The notes beneath the pieces are model-generated. The model did not search any database and was not told the DNA's origin. It was given only the letters and a program-made list of their open reading frames with translations. Both the position numbers and the translations under genes were made by a program. DNA of 64,000 bases from Dolomedes plantarius (Eukaryota; Arthropoda; Arachnida; Araneae; Dolomedidae), in assembly GCA_907164885.2 (NCBI GenBank), contig OU015490.1:205682481-205746480 (forward strand). The letters are read 5' to 3'. Position 1 is the stretch's first letter. Each line of letters opens with the position of its first letter. Below are positions 10,230-22,329 of this stretch, piece after piece.

Positions 10230-11196
10230 AATATTTTCATAATTAATGTCTATCAAACATGCTAGGTGTTGTTTTACTTGATTATTGATTTTTCACTTAT
10301 GTATAGTGATGTTGTTTCCTTTATATATATTACAGATTCGTGGCTATCGGTTTTAATATAATTAGCTACGTTATTTGTTTCTTTTTTTTTTAACAACTGC
10401 TGTATAAATACCGCTATGATATATAATCATTTGCTATTTTTGGATTCAGCGTTTTATTGCTAATTTTGAAGATTAATGTGTGTTAAATATCCTTGTTCTA
10501 CTGATCTTAATTTGTTTTTAAATTTTGCAGAACGGTGTTACCGATAATATAATTTATTACGTTATCTATTTATTTTTTCATTAATTGTTGTTTAAATATC
10601 GAAATTTTGATTTAGAGTCTTTTCTGGTATCCATTTTTAGATTCAGCGTTATTTTCGGTTATTTTTAATATTTTCTGTTGTATTTAGCTAGTTTGTGGAT
10701 AAAAATGGAGTAATTTTAAATATATTTCATTCGTGTAATTTAAGAATTTGCTAATGCTTTCGGCAATATCTATTTGTCAGGCGGTTCTACAAAAGTTTTA
10801 TTAATTTTAACTTGAGTTTGTTTATTTCTTACATCAAGTAATATTCCCGTTGTATGATTACTTTGTAAGACTTTACTTATATCTTCTATGGGGTATCCAC
10901 CACATCTATTCATGAGTCATTCAGCTATCTTGTTCATTTGTTGATTGCGCTGGATGTATTTTAACAAACTATTTGAGGTAACATATAATATTTCAATCTA
11001 TATATTTAAAGTATCTTAATGCATACTAAACTCTAGTGTGATAACAAATATACAGTGATTTGTTTGAATTTTCTAATCGGTGAACGAGCCAGCTCTATTG
11101 ATAAGTCATTCAGATCGTGGATATCCTGGTTAATTGGTAATTTTCCTGGATGTATTATTACAAGCTATTTGAAGGAATATATAATATTTCAATCTA
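10230..11196. repeat. Diverged tandem repeat, ~196-bp period
   Basis: TTTCAATCTA recurs at 10991 and 11187 (offset 196). The pairs around TACGTTAT (10367/10558) and ATTCAGCGTT (10444/10641) are offset 191-197. Flanking sequence agrees for 60-110 bases around each pair. The last unit is interrupted at 11197 by a transposon and resumes at 13346, where TATATTTAAAGTACGTTAATG matches 11000-11020. The units are old and AT-rich; no coding content was seen. Confidence 0.65.
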
Positions 11197-11339
11197 CACT
11201 GCTTGCCATTTAAATTGCAAAACCAGGAATGAAAGTAAATAACATAACTTTACTTATTGTACCTATACAGCATAGTAGGAAGAAAACATGATTAAATTTG
11301 TAGGCAATTTGAAAATGTACAGGGTTCAAAATTAGTACA

Positions 11340-12020
11340 CACAGATGCCGCCTCAGGTAGCTAAAACGGGTCTAAACCGGTTAGGCATCCAATTGGACTT
11401 GGATGACAGATACGGGATAGTCATTCCACGCTACTTCAAGTCTATGCCACACTTCAACAATCGTAGTGGCTAGAGAGTGGTGCCAACCCAGTCTGTCAGC
11501 AACCCTTGACGAGATGTTTCCAATGGGTGAAATATCTGGAGAATCTGCTGGCCCGGGCAACAGTCGAATACCCTCTGTGTCTAGGTAGGTCAGGACACGA
11601 CGCGCAAAATGTGGTCAGGGGTTATCTTGTAGAAAGATGATGTCTCCGAGGTCTGGAAGATAGGGCACAGCCACCGGCCTTACCATCTGGGAAATGTAAC
11701 GCTGGCTGTTCAGCTGTGTACCCAATGTCTGCCCATACCATCACACCAGGTGCAGGGCTCGTATGACGACATCGAATGCGAGCAGACCACGTGCGTTCTC
11801 CTCAATGCCTCCAGACATGGATACGTCCATCATGATGCTGTGCGCAGAACTGGGACTCGTCTGAAAAGACGACATGGGGCCACTCCTGTTCGTAATGTCT
11901 CCGCCTCAGGCAGCTAAAACGTTCAGTGTGACCCTCCTGAACCACTGATGCCATATGCGCATGATAGTGGCACATAAGGGCGGAGATCGGGATATTGCAG
12001 AAACGTCTGTTTCACTGCCT
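11340..12020 (-). pseudogene. Tc1-family transposase remnant (left half of chimera)
   Basis: On the minus strand, fragments near 11400-11650 read FLQDNP, YLDTEGIRLLPG, DSPDISPI and a WHRLEVAWNDYPVSVIQ-like C-terminus ending near 11340. The region around 11930-11960 corresponds to the N-terminal VQEGHTER block. Frame changes and substitutions are frequent (the catalytic QQDN reads LQDNP). The N-terminus is cut off near 12020, where it meets the second element. The organisation matches the relic at 28560-29475. Confidence 0.6.
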
Positions 12021-12075
12021 TAACTGTGAAATTCGATTGCTCAGTTAATCTTTTTGAGAAAATGTGACTTGAAAA

Positions 12076-13096
12076 TGTCTCAACAACGTGATTTACCGGA
12101 ATCCCTTACATGACGTATTATAGGCAGACTTGAATCCGGGCAAACACAACTAGTGTCGCGGACGCTGTTGGAGTCGCCAGAAGTGTCGTTGCAAGACTGT
12201 GGAATCGATTCCAAGAAACAGGGAATATTAGACGTCTACCAGGGCAAGGTCAGCCACGCGCCACTACAGCAACTGATGACCGGTATATACTGTTAACAGC
12301 TCGTCGAAACAGAACAGACAATGTTACTCAGCTGCAAAGACAGTTGCTCTTGGCAAAATGGCGAAGTGTGTCCAGCCAAACAGTACGTAATAGGCTTCAT
12401 CAGGGAGGTCTCTATGCCCGTAGGCCGATGGGCTGCATTCCGTTGACCTCACGACACCGTGCGTCCCGAAGAAGATGGGCTGCTGAACATCGAGATTGTG
12501 AGCAACATGATTGGAGCCAAGTGCTGATTACAGACGAGTCCCGATTCAGTCTGGAGTGTGACACCCGACGTGTTTTGGTATGGAGGGAAAGGGACACTCG
12601 AAATAACCCCACATTCGTTCGTGAAAGGTCACAATACAGACGAGCTGGTTTTATGGTATGGGGTGGAATCAGCATAGGTGGAAGTACGGACCTGCATATC
12701 ATTCGGAATGGTACTTTGACGGCTCGAAGGTATGCAGACGATATACTGAGACCTCATGTCATACCTTACGCTGCAGCCATTGGAGATTCCTTTGTTTTCC
12801 AGCATGATAATGCCAGAACGCATACAGCTCGTCTTGTGGAGATCATGTTTGAAGCTGAAACAATACAGCGTATGGAATGGCCAGCGCGCCCTCCTGACCT
12901 GCATCCAATCGAGCATATTTGGGACATGCTCGGACGACGCATTGCTTCGAGACCAAAACCTCATTTTACTCTCCGAGACTTGGATATTGCACTTCTTGAG
13001 GAGTGAAACAGTATTCCCCAAAGTCTTATCGATAACATCATGGAAAACAGGTGTGCAGCAGTCTTAGCTGTTCGAGGAGACCACACGCCATATTAA
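12076..13096 (+). pseudogene. Tc1-family DD34E transposase, broken (right half of chimera)
   Basis: The start is MSQQRDLPESL at 12076, followed by a stop at 12112 and a frameshift near 12147. Reading then continues TSVADAVGVARSVVARLW (helix-turn-helix) through RRLPGQGQPRATT (AT-hook-like linker), TDESRFSLE (first Asp), QHDNARTHTA (second Asp) and PIEHIWD (Glu). Thirty-four residues separate the second Asp and the Glu. A premature TGA at 13004-13006 precedes about 29 further codons ending VRGDHTPY at 13093. With the lesions ignored, the length is near the usual ~335-345 residues. The longest open stretch is 12344-13006. Confidence 0.85.
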
Positions 13097-13430
13097 AAAT
13101 CTTGCATAATTTCTAAACAATACTTTTTTTATCGTTTACATGTAACCAAATTGTTGCCTAAATCATCTTTTCATGTTTTTTTTCTATATTTTCAAAGAAT
13201 TAAAGCTTAATTACAAAATGTTTACGTCTTTTTTTCTGTATTGCGCATTGATACGCGTGTACTATCCGTTTTATGCCAATACGTGGCTGTCTCGCAGGGT
13301 TTTTTTTTATTTCTTTGCTTGCTCTCCTAACTTTTTTGAGCAGTGTATATATTTAAAGTACGTTAATGCTTATAAAACACCCGTCCGATAACAAATTTAT
13401 AGTGATTTGATTGTCGAAATTTCCCCCTAT

Positions 13431-15970
13431 TTTTTTTCTTTTAAGATAGCCAAATCATTCCAATATTAGACTTCGTGAATATGTGGAATGCACATAATCT
13501 GGGATATTTCCATCGTAAATACTATGCGGATTATAAGCTTCTTCATCATGGGAACATCCAGTTGGTTAACTTACTTCCTATGAGGGGACAGCGCAGAACG
13601 TCCATGCTTTTGTTGGAATTGGAATTCAGGTTTTCGCGGTAGCAGCACGAGAGACGCTAAACTCCAAAAAGTGAGGGCATCTCAGTATGGTTTTATTTTC
13701 AAAATAAAAATTTAAGATCAAATCTGAAAAAAAAAAGTATTCCCATTATTCCAAATTTTAACTACAACTATTTGGATGAAAAACCTTAAACAGAAGAAAG
13801 AGGATACTTTAAAAAAAAAAGAAAAATTTAATTTGTAACACAAAAGAGATGTTAAGATTATGTTTACGCTAGCGAAACATAACCGTTTCATTTTTAGCTC
13901 GTCGTTAAAGGGCAATAGAGAAAATTTTGATTTTTTAATTAATTTAGATATACCGAGTATTCAAAACGGTAGAAAATTAATTTCTTTTAACTGAATTTCG
14001 TGAAAAGTACTTATTCTTCTAAATTGAGCAGTATTATCGTTTTTAAAAAAAACAGCCTTTTTTATAGAACCCGACCTTGTTGTTTTTGACGTTGTCATGG
14101 GCGTGTTCAACCGTATTAATTTGTAAAGCAAAGGAGTAATCTTATTTAAATGTATTCTGCTATACTTTATTATGCAATCATTCATGAATGATTACTCCTA
14201 TGCAGACAATGCAATGTGTTAAAAGATACTACTTGTGATCACAACACGATACTAAAATGGAATGAAACATTGCTTGCGTGTAACACCTTACAAAGGTAAA
14301 TATTGCATGTTTACGTGAAATGATAGACTATTTTCTAAAAATCCAATACATGCAACGAGGCATTGACTTGAGCAAATCTGAGAGGGAAATTCGATATGTC
14401 AACTGAAAATATGAAGTATATATTGTTAGGTGTGTTAATTTCTAGACATGAAAAAAAAAAACGTGGTCTATGCTATAGTTCATTTAAAACCTTCTTATTA
14501 ATATTTTTTATTAAAAGTGCTTGTATATGAACAGTTTATTCCCTCTCTAACAGTTTTAGATTTCAAAAGAACTCGCTAAGGTTATCTGCAGTTAACAGTT
14601 AGAGAGTTATAGTCTTCATATGTAATATCAGCTTTAGCCGAAAAAATAGCGTTTTTCCGATAATGATACCTCCCATCTCAACAATAAATATATATTTCTC
14701 TTAAGACCTGACTATTACTATTCATCGACACGTATACTACAATAAAGTAAAACAATTAAATTAGGGGATATTTTTGTTTTTAAAGAGGTAGAATCTTAGT
14801 CAATTCTTTTTTTTTTTCTGATCGGATATATTACAAAACGAAAAGCTAAGCTGACCACTCCATTGTTGCCTAATGTTATTGTGGATACGGTAGTCGACTA
14901 ATCTATTAAGTCAGAAAATAACTGAAGGAAGAATGGGAATAGAATTGTGTCCTAGCTATTGTGATATTTTTTATATAAAAGGAACGTCAATATAAATCCA
15001 TAAACAATTTTAATGCTTGCTATGTTTAGTGGCAAATCCCTAACCATTGGTTATTAAATTAAATTTGTAGAGTCAGTTACATTGTCCACAGATTAGTTAA
15101 CTATTAATAAAGTCAAATAAACTAAATAATCAAACGAAATTACTTAGAAAAAATCTATTTTTTAAAGCGAATATTTTTACCCAAATAAAGAAAAGAGAGA
15201 CTTGATCCGATAAATTAAATATCTATAAATATTTATATTTATTGCAGAAATTTTCAAATTATATTTAAAATATAAATATTTGCCTTCTGAAATACAACAC
15301 AGTAAATATCAAACAACATTACCAGCTAGCAAAGTTGCCTACTGTTGCTCAAAAGTTATTGAATCCATCAAAACCCAGTTTTAATACATAAAAGAAAAAA
15401 CCAATTTCAATTTAAAGAGCCGATTAAACTTGTATTTATGTAAAACATACAAGATATCATGTCAAAATATTATTTTCATTCCTAAATACGTGAAATAAAT
15501 TCGCTTATCAACAGACTTATCTTGGCGATGAACGAGAAAAGCTTGATATCATCTTTGTTTCCTCGGAATATTTTAAGCTTTATTCCATTTATACTGCATT
15601 GATAAAAAGGCATCGCTCCCGAAATGACGTACGTTTATGCATTATTTTCTGTTTGATATATTTTACAAGGATGTATGCAAAATAATCCGTGCCGACAGAT
15701 GTATATTTCATCACCTGAAGATTTTTCAATTCTTGCTATCGCTTACTGTAGCAGATTTGTAATGGATTACCGCGAGTTTTCATCGATGTATTACAGGGAC
15801 GCGTACATTTTTCTTCCATCATTGTCAAGGTTTATGGAAACAGAATTTTTTTTTCATTTTCTTTCTTCTGAAATATATATCACTGAATATCATATATTTG
15901 GAAAATGTTCGGTGTTTAGATTAAAAGAATATTTTTGAGAGAGTATACATTAACTCATAATTTTGTAAAC
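13431..15970. other. AT-rich intergenic DNA, no gene seen
   Basis: Only short frames occur, for example a plus-strand one at 15675-15938 without recognisable domains. No terminal repeats, RNA genes or tandem arrays were identified by eye. Confidence 0.4.
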
Positions 15971-15972
15971 AT

Positions 15973-16043
<71 letters not shown>

Positions 16044-16060
16044 CATATATAGATATATAA
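15971..16060. repeat. Compound (CA)n(TA)n microsatellite
   Basis: About 11 CA units run into about 24 TA units and then imperfect TACA/TATA. Confidence 0.95.
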
Positions 16061-17092
16061 AAATCTTTTTCGACAGTCACTCCTCAAAACGGCCACTTTT
16101 TTTCTTAACTATCACTGGAAGTCATAGAAAAGTGTCGTGGTATATGCATGTATGTATATATGTTTATACGCTCTTATAATTGTAATATTAACTTTAAATT
16201 TTTACAAGATGTAACTGTTATGGTCTATCTTTTTTGAAATACGTAAATTTTATTTTTAAATAACAGTATGGAAGCATTACATAAGACTGATAACATGATA
16301 TCCGCATTAACTATTCTTCGGCAGCTTAGTAAGCGGCTTACGTTTTAGAATAATTAATTTGCATTTGACAGGCTCTAAAGTAGATTAATTTTCAAACGAA
16401 GGGAAGAACTTCTTTGCACATTATTTTGTAATGCACGAAGTGAAAATGCAATGATATTATTATCAGTGGTGATGACTCGAAAAGCTTCGGTAGTGAAATT
16501 AGAGAAAAGCAGAGATTACAGCATTCATGCGGTATTGTTATAGAATCATACATATGTTCATTCATGCATAGTAAATAAAGAAATCAAGGTTCAGATATAC
16601 TGAATGGCATGCTACAATACTCCTATAAATTATTACAATTAACTGTGTGTTGCCACCAGCTTTTAAGGAAAACTACCTTATGACTTTCGAATATATAACA
16701 TTAACTGGGATCTGCTCGACTAGAAAATAATATTCTGTCCTCATATTTGGAAACTTTATAACCATGAAAATCATATCTTGCATTCGAACTAAGCTTTTTT
16801 ATTTCTTAGTAAAATCCGGCGGAATGCTTTCACTTAAAACTTTCGAAGATATATTTTCCAAAGAGATGTAATGAAATGAAAAATTGCAAATATTTCAGGA
16901 TTTTAATATAAGAGGAATGTAGAAAAATGTTCAGCTCTCTGAGGGCAGTAGTTGTGGTCTGGGGATTTGCTGTCTACCAGGCATTTTTTTTTTCTGTGTA
17001 CGCATGGGAGTGATTTAGAAGAAGCTTCTACCATGATGTTTTTAAAATTGAAGGAGCATTTCAAATTGTGCATATATACCTATGCATATACA
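16061..17092. other. AT-rich intergenic DNA
   Basis: No feature was recognised. A modestly GC-richer patch at 16940-17040 contains no domain-bearing frame. Confidence 0.4.

Positions 17093-17148
<56 letters not shown>
17093..17148. repeat. (TA)n microsatellite
   Basis: About 27 TA units directly abut the end of Tc1 copy 2 and supply its TA target. Confidence 0.95.
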
Positions 17149-17151
<3 letters not shown>

Positions 17152-18489
17152 TCGTGGACAAAATAATTAGCGCACCAAGAAGGAGTAGTCAAAATAAAAC
17201 GAAATTTTACATACGTAATGACTACTGTGATATAAGTAAATGATAAGAAAATCAAAGAAAAAGGATAATTTATTTCAGAGAAAAAGGCAAAATAACGGAG
17301 GAGTTAATACTCCGTTGGACCCCCTCTAGCGCGAATGCACGATACGATACGATCGGGCATTGAGTCATACAAGTTCTGTATGATGTCTTGAGACATTTCG
17401 TTCCATATTTGCTGTAACATTGCCTCTAGTTCGTTCAAACTCGTGGTATGCCCAACTCGTCGTCCCAAATGATCCCAGATATGCTCGATTGGAGACAAAT
17501 CTGGGGATCGGGCAGGCCAAGGAAGGGTAGTAACAGTGCGGAGACAGTCTTGTGACACCTTTGCCGTATGAGGCCGAGCATTGTCTTGTTGAAAAATGGC
17601 TCCTGGGAGCCGTTGCATGAGTGGCAACACATGTGGTTGCAAGATTTCATGAACATACCGCTGGGCTGTCATGGTGCCACGGAACAATAATAGGGGTGAC
17701 CGTGTAGTGTAGGCAATGGCACCCAATACCATCACACCAGCTATGTGAACGATGTGTCCCTGTACAGCAAAGGCAGGATTGAAGCGTTCACCACGGACTC
17801 TCCACACACGAACACGGTTGTCATCACTGCCGAGATTGAATGTGGATTCGTCGCTAAAGACGACCTGGTTCCATTCCGCTGCAGTCCAGTTTCCTCGTGC
17901 GCGGCAAAACTCCAAACGGAGGCGTAGATGGGTGGGCGTCAAGGGCAGCACACGTAATGGGCGCCGCGATACCAACTGTCCTTCAGCCAGGCGCCTTCGT
18001 ATGGTTCGAGAAGACACAGAGGCCCCTAGTGAAGGTGCTACCTGTGCCTGGATGGCGGCCGATGAAGCAGTTGGCTGTACGCGTGCATTTCTTACGATGG
18101 TCCACTGGTCCCAACACCCCCTCACAACACAATCAGAGCGGCCTAATTGACGAGCTACTCGCCTAGCTGACCACCCAGCTTCCATCATCCCGACGATTCT
18201 TCCCCTCTCAAACTGCGAGAACTGCTTATATTGTCTTCGAACACGGCGTAATGGCATGTGTATCTCAGCTCTTGCTTTGTAAATGATTCAGCACACTGAA
18301 ACAAGCTTTGGTTACCTGTTTTATACTCCACAGAGCACGATGTTCAACGCCCTCTACCGGCTATACGTAATGCGCAATCACGCTGCATTTCTAATCATTT
18401 GCATATCTCCCTGACATGTACCTTCATTGCAAGTTTCGTTACGATCCCGCAATTATTTTTTGGTGCGCTAATTTTTTTGTCCATGAGTG
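17149..18489 (-). mobile_element. Tc1-like element, copy 2
   Basis: It lies in reverse orientation relative to copies 1 and 3. Ends are CACTCGTGGACAAAATAATT and (inverted) CACTCATGGACAAAAAAATT, with TA on both sides. It is 1,341 bp, shorter than copy 1 because of small deletions including 72 bp in the transposase gene. It has inserted at the edge of a (TA)n tract. Confidence 0.9.
17304..18257 (-). CDS. Tc1-family transposase with in-frame 72-bp deletion (copy 2)
   Basis: An open frame of 317 codons runs from MPLRRVRRQYKQ to IRARGGPTEY. Domains: paired-like helix-turn-helix about residues 10-52, second DNA-binding half about 53-120, DDE catalytic core from about 130. The catalytic signatures FSDESTFN, QQDNARPHTA and PIEHIWD are all present. 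Against copy 3, 24 residues after CWDQWT are missing, including the GRP-containing linker that joins the two DNA-binding subdomains and contacts DNA in Tc1 proteins. It is the only copy of the three with an open frame to the natural C-terminus, but the deletion makes normal end-binding doubtful. Only 32 residues separate the second Asp and the Glu. Confidence 0.8.
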   Translation of the reverse strand: MPLRRVRRQYKQFSQFERGRIVGMMEAGWSARRVARQLGRSDCVVRGCWDQWTIVRNARVQPTASSAAIQAQVAPSLGASVSSRTIRRRLAEGQLVSRRPLRVLPLTPTHLRLRLEFCRARGNWTAAEWNQVVFSDESTFNLGSDDNRVRVWRVRGERFNPAFAVQGHIVHIAGVMVLGAIAYTTRSPLLLFRGTMTAQRYVHEILQPHVLPLMQRLPGAIFQQDNARPHTAKVSQDCLRTVTTLPWPARSPDLSPIEHIWDHLGRRVGHTTSLNELEAMLQQIWNEMSQDIIQNLYDSMPDRIVSCIRARGGPTEY

Positions 18490-18491
18490 TA

Positions 18492-21235
18492 TTTTTAGAA
18501 GATTTAATCATGCAATATTAAATATCAAAAAGCAGTTATTAAAAAAAACAGGAGAGAAATCTTTATAGGTTGAGCATAAAATGCTTTTCTTATGACGTCA
18601 TTCAGACGTCAGCTGTGGATTTAATTTTTTTTATTTGGGTTCTTTACTAGGATATGAACTAAAAATAAACGAAATATGTTCTAGTTTAATTGACGTCATT
18701 ACTAGAGTTATTAATTTGGATTTTTCTTTGTGTTATTTTTACCAGACAAAGTATTAGAATTCTCCTTTCCTATTTCTCCTCACAGCTGGAAAAAGTTTTT
18801 TTTTATATTCACGTTGTTCTATCATTAAAGATACGAAGCTTTACAAAAGATTTAAAAACAATTCTTGTTTCAAATTGTAGGCTGTACAGTTGGCAAAACG
18901 CTTGACAACTTTTGACAGTGGCTGATCATCAAAACAATAACTTTTTAATGACCTAAGTGCTCAACTGCCACTTGTGTGTACTGTTATTTCATCAGACTTA
19001 ATATATCCTTTAAGTTTTCCGTTATCTTATGTCTTCGTATCTTTTCTACCTATTTATAAAGTGAATACTTAATAGAGATGTTAATCATGATAATGGATAT
19101 ATTTTTTTTTCCAAGAACCACTGGTACTTTACCATTTATTATGTGAATACTCAATAGAACACATAATGCTAAGGCTATCATATCAATCGAAAGCTGTCTT
19201 TTAAAGCAGTCACGAAGGTTAGATGTAGAATAAACGTTCTAAACTCCGGGTAATTAATAGAGAAGCAGGAGTCTCCTCACATTTTAGAATAATTAATTTG
19301 TGACTGAGAGAACTGAATTCGATTGTATTCAACAACCGTTCGAAGAACGTTCTGTTATAACTACATAATCTCTGCGTTTTCGATGCTTTCAGCGAATTAC
19401 GGTGTTAAATCCAATATTCAGCTAAAAATCTTTTCCAGGCAGCTTAATTCCACTGAAATCAAGCATTCATGTCAATCAGTTTCATAAAATAATAATATAT
19501 CTCTAACATTTTCATATAATTTTAAATTTATTAAGGCATACAATTCGATAGATTTATTAAAATATATTTATCGAGAAAACACAAAATTAATGATAATTAT
19601 GCAAGAAATATATTTTTATGTTTTGAATTTTTAGCAACAAGAAATTAAATTGTTTTTAATAAATGATACGTAAATTCTTCTGAGAAACATTTCAATTCAT
19701 CTGCTGCAACAAATATGGAGACAATAAAATAAACAGGAAATATTATATTTTATGTTATAAGTGCATAATATAAGTCATTATTTAAAAACGTATTACAATT
19801 ATTTTCTAACTTTTGCAAATTACACAAAAGATTTTAGACTTTTCATTTTAAAATAATATTAAAATGCAACTGAGAAACTTCTAAACTCCAACAAATACGG
19901 AATAAAATACCACAAAATTTTTACTTCTTATTTTACAGTACTTATTTATCTGTTGGGTGGTCCCGAATAACAATTTTAACTTGTCTCATACCTGAAATAA
20001 TAGACATAATTTAATAACTTAAATTTTGAAAAATAAAGTTTGTATTTGTTAGTTATTTTCTTTCAAGAAAAAAATTTTGTTCACAATTTTCACGTATCTA
20101 AAAACCAACCATTTTACATCTTGAAAATATCTTACTTTATGAGGAGTGACGGAAGAAACCAGTTCAAAATGTGGTGTATGGTAAATTTTTAATTCATTGA
20201 CTTAATTAGATTCTATGAGTTCACAAACCTAGAATCGGAACTTTTAGCTTTATATTATTTATGTATATGTGAATTTTTTTTAAAAAAATTATTAAAACGC
20301 AAAGATTCTTATCACTATTTTTCAAAATCAAATTTTAAAAATAATAAAATTGAGATTCTTATATCAATTTTGTATTTCTTTTACTCTTAGAATTATTATA
20401 TCGTTCCTATTTTCATTTTAAATGCAACCGATTGTCCTATTTGTTTTAGATTTGAGTGAAATAACGTCACATTCGGTTGTATAAATGAAAATAGAAAATT
20501 TCAGATGAGTAGATTTCATCAACAGTGAGGAGTAACCTTTTTACGCATAATTAGTTGAGTTCTGACCGTGGAAGTTGCAAAATGTTAGTTAACCAGTTTT
20601 AGTGGTTTCATATCATTAATGTTTTATTAGTATGTCCAAGGAAGCCACATTACTGGAATTAGTTTTATCACAAAATGACTTGAATTTATTTTTATTTACT
20701 CCTTTATTATCTTTTCCTATATTTTATGTTAATTTTCTCCTGTCTTGCTTTTGGTTACTCCTGATGTCTGCACATTGAAGCCATTTTACTAGGAGAATAT
20801 GTGAAGGCAAAACAGGAGGAGAATTGATAGTCGACGGGTGGATTGTTCTATAATTTCGCCGATTGTCAGCAATATCTGAGATGCAATGTAGTTTGTACTG
20901 TTAGTTATTTTCACTGAAAGTTTTTGATCAGATTAAGACTGTTTAGCGAGGTAGGTGTAGAGAGAGAAAGGTAAATGTTTGCGAATCAGTCTTATGTTTT
21001 GTACTAGATAAGTAAAATTTCTGTTATTTACTACCTCTGCGTACTTTGACCTATTTCTAGGTAAAAAGCTTATCTATACCATTTGCAAACCAATTCATTA
21101 TTAAGGAATAGATTAAGAATCTGATCTAAAGAAGTTTCCGTGTGTGCGGGGGGGGGGGGATATAGCCGAAACGTTAAATGTTATTACCATTTTGTAATAA
21201 CTGCGCTGTTTATCTTTAACATAATCTACGGAACC
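18492..21235. other. AT-rich intergenic DNA with one inverted-repeat arm
   Basis: No gene was seen. Two TGACGTCATT decamers stand at 18593 and 18691. A short direct repeat (AAGTGAATACTTAATAG and ATGTGAATACTCAATAG) lies near 19059 and 19140. The segment 19812-19911 is an inverted copy of 22590-22694. Confidence 0.5.
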
Positions 21236-21239
21236 TTGA

Positions 21240-21484
21240 CCCTTTGAGCGGCGCCGTATCCACAGTGCAAACGCCTAAATGTAGTCTTTTTTTCACTTGC
21301 ATTCAATGTATTCCAGTTAAATGAGCAGAAAAATGGTTAGTACTGCCATCTGTTATCAGTTTAAAGGAGTAAAAACATTTTGCAACCTTTAATTGGAAAA
21401 ACATTCAAGGTATTTTAGGTTAAAGAATTTGGGAAAAAAATCTGCACCGTGCAAACGGTGGGGGTTGTTTCCCCTGAAAGGGTT
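21240..21484. mobile_element. TTAA-type MITE, copy 1
   Basis: About 245 bp, starting CCCTTTGAGCGGCGCC and ending CCCCTGAAAGGG, between TTGA and TTAA. It aligns end to end with 37245-37486, sharing TGCATTCAATGTATTCCAGT, TACTGCCATCTGTTATCAG and AAAAATCTGCACC. Short inverted tips plus a TTAA target point to a piggyBac-mobilised miniature element. Confidence 0.7.
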
Positions 21485-21489
21485 TTAAA

Positions 21490-22329
21490 TTTCTACCTTA
21501 AAGGGATTTTAACCGTTGTATGATTTAATTATATAGATGTAAACAAACATAACACTGATACGACACCATTTTTTTAATCAGTCGTATGCATTTTTTCCCT
21601 TGTCATTTTGTTTTTATATTGCATCAGTATATCATCTGCATTGTCACCCGTTGTTATCCTAAGGAAAACATCCGCAATGTACCTCGTACCATATCTTTGA
21701 CGTTTCGGCGAAAGATCGACTTCAAAGAGAATTATTCTTATGTCGTATCAGCTCGTCAGATTTTGACACAATACAAACTGACCTGATGTTGATACAAATC
21801 TTAACATAGATAGCTTAAATAATAGTACTAATGTATAGTACTAATGTACTAATGTATAGAAATGCATGTGTTTCATTATGCGTATAAATTATCAACATAA
21901 CATTCCTTTTAAATAATCAAGTTCAAATAAGCATTAATTACGCTAATTAATCTTCCGTTCGTCATTTAAAATAGTATTAAGGAATAATGACACAAGTAAA
22001 GCCTGTTTCAAAGAACTTGGTGTGACCTAAATACGTAAATTATACATAAAGTTAATGGATGTCGTATCAGCGCGCTGCGATTTCAAACAACGTTTACTGG
22101 ATTCAAAAGCTAATCAGATTGTATCGATTAGGGACATTATGACGGTGTCCGGAATTCCAATTACAATTCTGAAGATAGTTACGTTTGAGTGTCGTGAAGT
22201 ATTCGACGCTTGTTTTTATGTGGGTATAGTGGTTTTCGGGAGATATTACGTATTTCGCCGATGCGTTTCTAAGCCAGAGGAATAAATATGTGACATTGGA
22301 ATTCAGTTAAAATATATTTAAATGGGGAC
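21490..22329. other. Region with an unrecognised short ORF
   Basis: The plus-strand frame 22055-22285 (76 codons, beginning MDVVSARCDFKQ) has more CpG than its surroundings and is followed at once by AATAAA. A related phrase, GTCGTATCAGC, occurs at about 21742. No domain is recognised, and it may be a chance ORF inside an old repeat. Confidence 0.3.

Larger units (their letters stand above)
11197..13345. mobile_element. Chimeric insertion joining halves of two Tc1 families
   Basis: The left tip CACTGCTTGCCATTTAAATT belongs to the family of the element at 28347. The right tip, inverted, is CACTGCTCAAAAAAGTTAGG, a different Tc1 family. TA flanks both sides. The paralogous empty site at 10991-11020 reads straight through TTTCAATCTATATATTTAAA, so 11197-13345 is exactly the inserted segment. 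The left half carries a minus-strand transposase remnant and the right half a plus-strand transposase of the other family. The proper right end of the first and left end of the second are missing. Confidence 0.75.

Noticed and set aside
12412..12702. Minus-strand ORF within the chimera's right half
   Set aside because: Antisense of the DD34E transposase; no domain of its own.
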